Shown: positions 7,231-13,171 of the stretch, piece after piece
Layout: each line of letters starts with the position of its first letter
How positions within the stretch are numbered: the first letter of the stretch is position 1
Origin: Desulfobacterales bacterium
Lineage (GTDB): Bacteria > Desulfobacterota > Desulfobacteria > Desulfobacterales > UBA11574
DNA: 13,633 nucleotides
Reading direction: 5' to 3'
NCBI GenBank assembly: GCA_030601485.1
Contig: JAUVTO010000027.1
Location: forward strand, 1-13,633
The notes under the pieces: generated by a model
What the model was told of the DNA's origin: nothing
Databases searched by the model: none
The model's input: the letters and a program-made list of their open reading frames with translations, nothing else
Position numbers and translations under genes: made by a program

Positions 7231-8133
7231 TTATATTTTTGTCAGATTCAAAACTATTATGTAGCCCTCAGAACGGTCCACTGCATCAAACTCCCGTAAA
7301 CCTTTGAGCGAAATTCCAAGCTTCAAAGAAGGCAGAAAGGTGCTCACCTCCGGACCTATGGCCCAAACTCGATCATGGACGCTTTTATCCCAACTTACGT
7401 CCGAGCCACTGTCATCGGTCACTTGCCATTGGAAGTAACCGGCCAGTCCGACATCCCAGATTTTTGCCAGTGTCTTGCCGATGCCCCATTCAAAGTGAAA
7501 GTCATTTCCCGGTTTGACATCTGATTCGCTTTTTTTGCTATGAATCTCATATCTACTGAGAATCGAGCCCGACCAGGTTTTCTGCATATCGAAATAATAG
7601 GTTCCCCCAAGTGTAAGCATTCCGGTCCAGAAATCTTTCCCCGGTGAAGCAGCCTTATTTTGATCGTACTTTCCGACCGGCAGATAAGCGGCCAGTCCAA
7701 AAGAAGCATCGTAACTGCCGCCATGCCAGGACAGAGCAAACGGTTCAATACAGATATCGCCCAAGGCAAAGGCTTTATCGCTGATTCCTGCAGCCTTTAC
7801 TTGGATATCAGTGTAAATGAAGGGTATGGTTGCATCAACCACATAATCCGCTCCTAATATTTTAATAGGAGAAACCCAAATGAGTCGATGTGCATTGGCA
7901 AAAACAGATACATCGAAATTTACATTAAGTTTATTTCCGTTTTTATCTTTCAGTTCATCAGCATTATAAAATAAATTATACATTTTATAATATAGACCCG
8001 GCCCAGGTACTGTAGCAGCTTTAATTCCCTCTAACCCGTTAACATAATGGCCGGTTTCACCGGTATGGCCAGTTCCCGATAAAGTGAATAATATTGTCAC
8101 GATAATTAGCAGTTCCTCTAAGAAACGCCGCAT
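7231..8133 (-). CDS. Outer-membrane channel of the phenol-degradation MetA / SphA family
   Basis: This 300-residue protein has a signal peptide (about residues 1-24). The mature part begins with the family pattern GHYVNGLEGIKAATVPGPGLYYKMYNLFY, quoted here only by position (28-56) and key residues G28, H29, Y30, P43 and G44. It goes on with NFDVSVFANAHRLIWVS and ILGADYVVDATIPFIYTDI. Alternating hydrophobic strands with many Trp, Tyr and Gly, and the C-terminal VLNLTKI, suggest a small outer-membrane beta-barrel. Family members are usually found near catabolic genes for aromatic or hydrophobic compounds and are thought to import them; the biochemistry is thin. Here the gene sits between a TrpD paralogue and cobT under a cobalamin riboswitch, which suggests uptake of a lower-ligand base or precursor (inference). 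It starts 81 bases after the upstream gene. Confidence 0.8.
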   Translation of the reverse strand: MRRFLEELLIIVTILFTLSGTGHTGETGHYVNGLEGIKAATVPGPGLYYKMYNLFYNADELKDKNGNKLNVNFDVSVFANAHRLIWVSPIKILGADYVVDATIPFIYTDIQVKAAGISDKAFALGDICIEPFALSWHGGSYDASFGLAAYLPVGKYDQNKAASPGKDFWTGMLTLGGTYYFDMQKTWSGSILSRYEIHSKKSESDVKPGNDFHFEWGIGKTLAKIWDVGLAGYFQWQVTDDSGSDVSWDKSVHDRVWAIGPEVSTFLPSLKLGISLKGLREFDAVDRSEGYIIVLNLTKI

Positions 8134-8214
8134 TTCACGATTTCCCTTTTTGTTTAAATTTAAGATTTACCGAAATCATCATCAATGTCGGCTATGATCT
8201 TGCGTCCCCGTGGA

Positions 8215-9324
8215 CTAAATCTTTTCCAGAAGTGCTTTAAGGTTTTCCTTCCCGGCATGCGGGTTTCGATTCTGGGCCTGTACCCATTGCCACAATTTAT
8301 CCATTGCCTGTCCGGAATCGATGATGTCACGAGCCTTTTCTACCCCTTTCTGTAAAGTGTCCACTTCTTTCGTTACATAGAAAATAGGTGCTGCGTTAAG
8401 GCATATGGTCTCGTAAAGCGCTTTTTTTTCTTTGGAGGTAAAAACCTTTAATAACCTGAGGGCTTCCTTTTCAGGGTCGTTGCCACCGGCGATTTCATCC
8501 GGCGTTACCGGATAACGAATACCCATGGTTTCAGGCGATAAAGAGTAATGTTTAATGTTACCGTCTTCAGAAAGCTCGGCAACCCAACTTTTGGCTATGG
8601 GTGAAAGTTCATCCATCCCCCCCGTTCCGTTTCCGCTTGACCCGTAAAACACCATGGCCTTTTTAAATCCGATTTCTTTCATGGTTTCAATAACCGGAGA
8701 GATCATTTCTTTGGCGTAAACCCCCCGCACACCATATTCGGGCATGACCGGGTTGGCCAGAGATGCAGCGATATTAAGGATGCTGCCGAAACTTATCCGG
8801 GAAAGTATCCTGAACAGGGCCTGTGGATGCACAAAAGGACTCATGGCATTGAAAAGGCCGATACCGACTTTTTCTATGCTTGTTTTGACAGTTTCCACAG
8901 GGCATTCTACATCCACACCCAGGGTTTCACAAAGATCAACGGTGCCGCAACGTGACGTAACTGCCCTTGCTCCATGTCTGGCAAGACAGATGCCGCCGGC
9001 CGCAGCCACAATGGCTGCAGCCGTACTGATATTGAAAGTCTTGAAACTGTCCATACCGGTGCCGCAGTTGTCGACCATGGGCTGTTTTGTATTGGGCCGG
9101 ATTTTTACCGTATCAATATCGTAAATTGCATCCCATGCTCCGGCAATTTCATCAGGACAGGGCCCTTTGGCGGTGATTGCCGCAAGAAATGCTCCCTGAT
9201 GAATTTCAGATTGTTTATTGTTGAGAATTTCCGAAAATAATTCTCTTGTTTGTTCTCTGTTTAGATCTTTACCTGAAATTAAAGCGGTAATGGAATTCCC
9301 GAATTTTTTAAACTTGTCATTCAT
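8215..9324 (-). CDS. TrpD-like (anthranilate phosphoribosyltransferase family) paralogue in a B12 operon
   Basis: This 369-residue protein has the two-domain glycosyltransferase-3 fold. A helical N-domain (about 8-70) precedes the catalytic domain, which has the PRPP loop DNCGTGMDS (85-93), NIST (98-101) and TSRCGTVDLCETLG (123-136). It also has GIGLFNAMSPFVHP (154-167) and the metal-binding pair D238-E239 in GGMDELSP. TrpD normally makes phosphoribosyl-anthranilate from anthranilate and PRPP. Here the HGNR motif, whose Asn contacts anthranilate in characterised TrpDs, reads HGAR (117-120), and the usual V-R-x-x-L-G-x-R-T stretch is replaced by ILSRISFGSI. PRPP chemistry therefore looks kept but the acceptor probably differs. 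The gene overlaps the dehydrogenase by 8 bases (GGAG ribosome-binding site), and no other trp gene is near. Automatic annotation would probably call it trpD. Confidence 0.85.
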   Translation of the reverse strand: MNDKFKKFGNSITALISGKDLNREQTRELFSEILNNKQSEIHQGAFLAAITAKGPCPDEIAGAWDAIYDIDTVKIRPNTKQPMVDNCGTGMDSFKTFNISTAAAIVAAAGGICLARHGARAVTSRCGTVDLCETLGVDVECPVETVKTSIEKVGIGLFNAMSPFVHPQALFRILSRISFGSILNIAASLANPVMPEYGVRGVYAKEMISPVIETMKEIGFKKAMVFYGSSGNGTGGMDELSPIAKSWVAELSEDGNIKHYSLSPETMGIRYPVTPDEIAGGNDPEKEALRLLKVFTSKEKKALYETICLNAAPIFYVTKEVDTLQKGVEKARDIIDSGQAMDKLWQWVQAQNRNPHAGKENLKALLEKI

Positions 9325-10357
9325 GTGAAATCTCCACGATGGTTTTTAATCCTTTTTGTGATGCCGTATGTTCAATGCCTTGATGGATGGTATCAAGAGT
9401 GACACGGCGAGTGATTAATTCTTTTGCAAGCTGATGTTCTGATGAGATCAAATCCATGGCGTTGCGATTCTGATCGGCGGTGCACCCGTAAGCGCCGCTG
9501 ATGAAAAGTTCATTATAATGGATCTGATTGAAGTCAATGCTACTCGGTGAGAATTGAGAAGTAATGCCGCTGAAAATTGAAACCCTGCCGGCCGGAGCCA
9601 GTAATTTCATAAACATATCATTAAGCCCCGACTGGGAGCAGGCAAATATGAGTACGTCCACCCCTTTGTTGTGTGTCGCTGCCATAATTTTTTCGGTCAT
9701 ATTATCGGTGCCGGGGTCGATGACCGTGTCGGCCCAGGTATGGATCGCCGTTTTTTGTCGATGAGGTTGCGGTTCACTGATTAAAACATGTTCAGCGCCC
9801 TTATGTTTGGCAACAAATGCATGTAAAAGACCCAAAGGACCTGCTCCGATGATCAACACCGTGTCATTTTTAGTAAGATTGATTTTGTTCTGGGCATTGA
9901 TACAACAGGCCAGGGGTTCGGCCAGAGTCGCATGATTATAGCTTACTGCGTTAGGAATGATATTGAGGCTTCCAACGATGGCGCCTTCAATGGGAATTGC
10001 AATGTATTCGGCAAAGCCGCCGTTCTGCGTAAACCCTAAAATTTGTCGATTCGGACACAGGTTGTCCATCCCCTTAAGGCAATAGGAGCACCTGCCGCAT
10101 CGAAGCCCCGGGGCAATTTGAATTCGACTGCCTTCTTTAAACGTGTTTGTGCGGCTTTGTTCTATAACTCCTGCAATTTCATGGCCCGGTATTCTCGGAT
10201 AATTCAGAGCTCGATGCCCTTGGGCCACCATTTTGGCATCTGCAGAACATATCCCGCAGGCTTTAATTTTTATCCGCACACCGCCGGCCGGGCAGTCCGG
10301 AGTTCGCACCTCGCTTATTTCCAATTTTCCGGGTTGTTTAAGGATTGCTGCCTTCAT
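9317..10357 (-). CDS. Zinc-dependent medium-chain alcohol dehydrogenase, first gene of the B12-regulated operon
   Basis: This is a 346-residue cytoplasmic oxidoreductase of the sorbitol/threonine dehydrogenase-like MDR group. Likely catalytic-zinc ligands are C34 (ACGIC), H59-E60 (PGHE) and E147 (LAEPLACC). Four cysteines at 87, 90, 93 and 101 (CGRCSYCLKGMDNLC) form the structural zinc lobe. The Rossmann loop is GAGPLG (171-176), and E195 at the end of the next strand fits NAD(H). The frame is open upstream to 10465, but that part lies in the riboswitch and terminator. The ATG at 10357 begins MKAAILKQPGKLEI, the normal MDR start. Its GAGG ribosome-binding sequence is inside the terminator's 3' arm. 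The substrate is unknown. The context suggests a step in cobamide assembly, for example on a lower-ligand precursor or on an aminopropanol/aminoacetone pair, but nothing visible decides this. Confidence 0.85.
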   Translation of the reverse strand: MKAAILKQPGKLEISEVRTPDCPAGGVRIKIKACGICSADAKMVAQGHRALNYPRIPGHEIAGVIEQSRTNTFKEGSRIQIAPGLRCGRCSYCLKGMDNLCPNRQILGFTQNGGFAEYIAIPIEGAIVGSLNIIPNAVSYNHATLAEPLACCINAQNKINLTKNDTVLIIGAGPLGLLHAFVAKHKGAEHVLISEPQPHRQKTAIHTWADTVIDPGTDNMTEKIMAATHNKGVDVLIFACSQSGLNDMFMKLLAPAGRVSIFSGITSQFSPSSIDFNQIHYNELFISGAYGCTADQNRNAMDLISSEHQLAKELITRRVTLDTIHQGIEHTASQKGLKTIVEISHE

Positions 10358-10360
10358 AAC

Positions 10361-10396
10361 AAAAAAAATCCTCAAGCGGTAACCGCTTGAGGATTT
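10361..10396 (-). terminator. Intrinsic terminator of the dehydrogenase-cobT riboswitch
   Basis: On the minus strand AATCCTCAAGCGG pairs perfectly with CCGCTTGAGGATT across a very small loop, and eight T follow (10368-10361). The first ATG of the operon comes 3 bases after the T run. The only Shine-Dalgarno-like sequence (GAGG) lies in the 3' arm, so the same hairpin could stop transcription and hide the ribosome-binding site. Confidence 0.9.
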
Positions 10397-10419
10397 ACCT
10401 TTTCCCCAATGCCAAACAA

Positions 10420-10640
10420 AATGGCAGGTCTTCTGACTCCCCCGCCCTTTTAGCTGCCTTCCCATACTGATTCTTCAATACAGTGGCGTTAACATGCTAA
10501 AAGAGTTCTCTTTTTCGAGACCTTTGCAAAACGGACGTGTTTCAAAGGTCTCTTTCCCCAAAGGGAAAGAGCGGGGTTACAGCGGCGGGTCCGTACCGGA
10601 TTCTCACCGGTTTCCCTATTATGCCCAAAGGGCCACCATT
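10420..10640 (-). promoter_or_regulatory. Cobalamin riboswitch upstream of the dehydrogenase-trpD-like-porin-cobT operon
   Basis: The minus strand carries AATAGGGAAACCGGTGAGAA (10620-10601), then CCGGTACGGACCCGCCGCTG (10600-10581) and TAACCCCGC, the canonical cobalamin aptamer core. The B12 box GCCACTG is at 10487-10481, followed by GGGAAGGC and GCTAAAAGGGCGGG, almost identical to the btuB riboswitch. A short P1 helix AATGG (10640-10636) / CCATT (10424-10420) closes it. The variable arm is long, with two strong hairpins (10517-10552 and 10550-10571). With the terminator downstream it should turn the operon off when cobalamin is abundant, which places all four genes in the cobalamin regulon. 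Confidence 0.93.
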
Positions 10641-10665
10641 AAGTTGTGTAATATATTTACGAGCT

Positions 10666-10694
10666 TATTTAAATAGATTACGGGTCATTGTCAA
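10666..10694 (-). promoter_or_regulatory. Candidate promoter of the dehydrogenase-cobT operon
   Basis: A perfect -35 box TTGACA (10694-10689) on the minus strand is followed, after 16 or 17 bases, by an AT-rich -10 (TTAAAT at 10672-10667 or TAAATA at 10671-10666). Transcription would start about 20 bases before the aptamer, as expected for a riboswitch leader. Confidence 0.5.
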
Positions 10695-10717
10695 GATATT
10701 TATTTTGCCCTGAAAAA

Positions 10718-10736
10718 CCTGGTCCTGTGGGCCAGG
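10718..10736. repeat. Palindromic hairpin repeat, copy 1
   Basis: This 19-base palindrome (CCTGGTCC / GGGCCAGG arms with one G-U pair and a 3-base loop) recurs at 10928-10946 with one difference in the loop. In both copies a related 12-13 base sequence lies just to the left, in opposite orientation: TTTGCCCTGAAA at 10704-10715, and TTTCAGGGGCAAA at 10909-10921. No long T run follows either copy on either strand, so neither is a convincing terminator. Confidence 0.6.
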
Positions 10737-10774
10737 TCAGAGTTATCCGGCTCTGCCTGAAGAATAGCTGCAAG

Positions 10775-10882
10775 AGTTTGAAGTGAACTAAAGTTAAGGA
10801 ATTCTGTCAATTATATAAAATCAACGGAGCGAAGCGACTCCATAACTTTAGGCACTTTAGCTCACTTTAGGCACTTCTAACT
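10775..10882. repeat. Small intergenic repeat element with imperfect inverted ends (MITE/REP-like)
   Basis: A 108-base unit begins AGTTTGAAGTG-AACTAAAGTTA and ends with the inverted form TAACTTTAG...CACTTCTAACT; the outer 11 bases match at 10 positions. The right arm is longer because it holds extra tandem copies of a CTAAAGTG-like unit (TTTAGGCACTT occurs twice, 10850-10876). A small hairpin GGAG...CTCC (10826-10841) lies near the middle. It carries no coding frame. The form suggests a non-autonomous mobile or REP-type element; a genome-wide copy count would decide. Confidence 0.5.
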
Positions 10883-10927
10883 TGTCCGGCTTATAGGAGA
10901 GCAGTCCCTTTCAGGGGCAAACCAAAG

Positions 10928-10946
10928 CCTGGTCCTATGGGCCAGG
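10928..10946. repeat. Palindromic hairpin repeat, copy 2
   Basis: This copy matches the palindrome at 10718-10736 in 18 of 19 bases (loop A instead of G). Together the two copies bracket the 108-base inverted-end element. From here to the end of cheR (about 10947-11062) I see only a weak hairpin (TACTC / GAGTA, about 10953-10970) and no gene. Confidence 0.6.
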
Positions 10947-11062
10947 ATTCTTTACTCGAATGAAAGAGTATATCGTAGTAAAGGAGCAATGAAATATTAT
11001 CGCACGGAAAACTCGTATAGATGCCCACCCAGGAGGACCCGTAAAAAGAATATTTTTGCATG

Positions 11063-11866
11063 TCATTGTTTTGGCTCTTTTCTGAATACATAGGGATGCG
11101 GAGCAATAGCAGTGAGATCCGTCGTTTCAAAAGGTAGCTCCTCATGAGATCCGATAATCAACAATCCATTAGGCGTAAGACTGTCCAGCACTTTTTTGAA
11201 AGCTTCTTTTTTCAGTTGATCCTCATAATAGGTAAGGACACTGTTCCTCAAAAAGATGATATCAAAGTCTGAGCCGGGTGGATCCGAGAGCAGATGATGT
11301 GTCTCCCAGCTAATGTCTTTTCCGAGTGAATCCTTCACTGCATAAAGTTTTTTACCCGCACGTATAAAATATATGGATTGATATTCTTCTTTTACTTCTT
11401 TGAGACTGCTGGAGGGATAGATTCCGGTCCGAGCCCGGTCAAGGTGCGCAGGATTCATATCAGTGGCAATTACTTCAAGCTCCGGGAGATACGCAAAGTT
11501 TTTTTGCAAGCTGTCCCAGACGATCTTGAAACTATAGACCTCTTCTCCGCACGCACAACCGGCTGTCCAGACCTTAATTCTTGGTTTGTTTTTTTCAATA
11601 AGGTCTGGGAGCAACTTTTTTTCAAGTGTTTCCCAAAATCCCCGATCGCGAAAAAAACGGCTGATGGAAACGGTCAACAGCAGTTCACAGTGTTGCCTCA
11701 CTTCATCGTGCTTGTCCAGTTCTGCCAGGTATGTCGCCATATTGCGACATCCCAATGCTTTCATGTGCCGGCCTATCCGCTTTTTGACCCCTTTGCGGAC
11801 TTTGCGGTATCCTTTCCAGGAAAACCCGAATAGATAAAGCAGTTGACGAAATTGATGATCATCCAT
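11063..11866 (-). CDS. cheR: Free-standing CheR-type SAM-dependent protein-glutamate methyltransferase
   Basis: From the ATG at 11866 this is a 267-residue CheR-family enzyme, which methylates glutamates of chemoreceptors or related partners using S-adenosylmethionine. A helical N-domain (1-75, with the basic RKVRKGVKKRIGRHMKALGC) leads into LLTVSISRFFRDRGFW. The SAM site follows: TAGCACGEEVYS (101-112), ATDMNPAHLDRARTGIY (134-150), FDIIFLRNSVLTYY (201-214) and LLIIGSHEELP (235-245). The frame is open to an ATG at 12070, but the extra 68 residues look unlike protein and cover a three-unit 8-base tandem repeat, so the shorter start is preferred although its ribosome-binding site is weak. No receptor, CheB or other che gene is nearby, so a role in chemotaxis is unproven. 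Its link to the B12 genes is probably only position. Confidence 0.82.
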   Translation of the reverse strand: MDDHQFRQLLYLFGFSWKGYRKVRKGVKKRIGRHMKALGCRNMATYLAELDKHDEVRQHCELLLTVSISRFFRDRGFWETLEKKLLPDLIEKNKPRIKVWTAGCACGEEVYSFKIVWDSLQKNFAYLPELEVIATDMNPAHLDRARTGIYPSSSLKEVKEEYQSIYFIRAGKKLYAVKDSLGKDISWETHHLLSDPPGSDFDIIFLRNSVLTYYEDQLKKEAFKKVLDSLTPNGLLIIGSHEELPFETTDLTAIAPHPYVFRKEPKQ

Positions 11867-12358
11867 AAAATCACTTTTATCTTCACGAATAAATTGTGCA
11901 AGAGATTTTATTAAGTAATGAGAACCCGGAGCCTGAAAAAAGGGAGAGTTGCAGATGAAAGGATAAAAGGATAAGAGTTCCCTTTTTAAAGCAAAAAAAC
12001 TGAGGTTGTTAATGTTGTGTGACGGCTGGGGATGAGTAACAACATATTCTGATGCGGCAACAAGTCCCAACCGGCTTCAGACAATTGAGATTCGAATACC
12101 AAATGAAGATCGTATCGTCAAGACGGCATTTAGCTCCAAATCGGCTGAAAATAGAAGATTTTGGATATAGGAGACCTGTCTTTCCGCTTAAGATTTTTCT
12201 TAAAAGTATGCTTCGGCAAGGTAATCAGGGTCCCTGATGTAACTTGTCCCGCCAAAGAATCCAAACCGAAGGAGGGATATCCGGGGCCCTTTGATAATTT
12301 AATATATAACGGAGGTTCTGAAACATTTTATTAAGGGTTTTTTTAAGTGGCGATGGAT
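11867..12358. other. Gene-poor stretch between cheR and cbiR
   Basis: I find no convincing gene here on either strand. It holds three imperfect tandem octamers (GATGAAAG, GATAAAAG, GATAAGAG; 11953-11976), a perfect 15-base palindrome (ATCAGGG-T-CCCTGAT, 12224-12238) and a weak inverted repeat (TAAGA...TCTTA, about 12189-12202). The palindrome has no T run after it, so it is not an obvious terminator for cbiR. It could be an operator or a chance match. Confidence 0.4.
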
Positions 12359-13168
12359 TCATTTCGAAGTTTTCATGCATTGCCAAAGTTTTTCCAGAAA
12401 TGGTAATGAGTTTATTAAGTGGGGGTATGAAAAAACTTCCAAAGATACAACCCCGTTAAACCGCTTTAAAATTTCCATAACAATCTCTGATTTTTCCTTT
12501 GACAACCTATCCAATGATAAATGATCTTTATGGTTTTCAACGCCGTGAAGATGGATAATTGATGTTTTTTTGCCATATTGGTTAAAAACAGATTCCATAT
12601 CGAACTGGTGTAACATCAGATGGCCGAGATCGATACAGACTGAAAGATTAAAATCGCTCAAGATATTTTCCACCCATTCTAGCGGATATGTGAGCGTTTC
12701 AATTGAAATTAAAGAGGCATTAATACCGGTTGCAACCAGTTGTCTGATGCTGTTGTAAAGACGTTCATTCCATTCTTTTATCAGACCTTTATCATAGACG
12801 GTTTCATCGTATGAAAGGTGAAGAGTGAATGTGGAAGGAGAGAGCGGAGCTGTAAGATCAATTACCTGTTTTATGATTTCAACAGCGGTTTGTCTTCTTA
12901 AAGGATCCGGAGTGCTCAAGGATATGTCGATGGGCAGATGTACATTATAGGTAAGATCAAACTCCTTTGACAACGACAAGAGTTTTTTTACCTCATGATT
13001 TGACGGCAGACTGTTCGGAGCACTTTCAAAGAGCAGGAGTTCGATTTCATCCACATATGGGGCAAGCATTTTTACGTTCTGTGTATAGCCGGCCGGATAT
13101 ATGTAAGATGTGGTGCCTAATTTAAATGGATATAAACCTTTGTATGACTTGGGAAGGGGAGGGTACAT
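12359..13168 (-). CDS. cbiR: Cobamide-remodelling phosphodiesterase (CbiR-like, AP-endonuclease-2/TIM-barrel family)
   Basis: This 269-residue cytoplasmic protein belongs to the xylose isomerase-like TIM-barrel (AP endonuclease 2) superfamily. CbiR, described in Akkermansia muciniphila, hydrolyses the nucleotide loop of cobamides so the corrinoid can be rebuilt with another lower ligand. The N-terminus KLGTTSYIYPAGYTQNVKML (16-35) resembles CbiR proteins. Likely metal ligands come at strand ends: H77 (YNVHLP), H117 (LHLS), E157 (SIETL), D180 and H183 (CIDLGHL), H206 and H208 (IIHLHGV) and E244 (SLEVFS). It starts 3 bases after cbiB, with a GGAGAAG ribosome-binding site inside the cbiB end, so the two are co-transcribed and probably co-translated. 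That pairing supports the call: CbiB and CobT rebuild what CbiR opens. A general sugar-phosphate isomerase is the alternative. Confidence 0.82.
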   Translation of the reverse strand: MYPPLPKSYKGLYPFKLGTTSYIYPAGYTQNVKMLAPYVDEIELLLFESAPNSLPSNHEVKKLLSLSKEFDLTYNVHLPIDISLSTPDPLRRQTAVEIIKQVIDLTAPLSPSTFTLHLSYDETVYDKGLIKEWNERLYNSIRQLVATGINASLISIETLTYPLEWVENILSDFNLSVCIDLGHLMLHQFDMESVFNQYGKKTSIIHLHGVENHKDHLSLDRLSKEKSEIVMEILKRFNGVVSLEVFSYPHLINSLPFLEKLWQCMKTSK

Positions 13169-13171
13169 TGG

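Noticed and set aside
8215..9324. Ordinary tryptophan biosynthesis trpD
   Set aside because: There is no other trp gene nearby, a cobalamin riboswitch leads the operon, and the anthranilate-contacting Asn is replaced. It remains possible that the enzyme also serves tryptophan synthesis.
10358..10465. N-terminal extension of the dehydrogenase reading frame (beginning MGRQLKGRG)
   Set aside because: It lies in the 3' half of the cobalamin aptamer and the terminator. A near-identical peptide start occurs in the other riboswitch because the RNA is conserved, not because it is coding.
10775..10882. CRISPR array (short repeated units TTTAGGCACTT)
   Set aside because: Only two or three short units with no regular spacers and no cas genes; the arrangement fits the inverted end of a small repeat element better.
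12052..12237. 61-codon plus-strand frame between cheR and cbiR
   Set aside because: No family resemblance, poor ribosome-binding site, and composition like non-coding DNA.
12224..12238. Perfect 15-base palindrome as a terminator of cbiR
   Set aside because: Only a 7-base stem with a 1-base centre, no T run on either strand, and over 100 bases past the cbiR stop.
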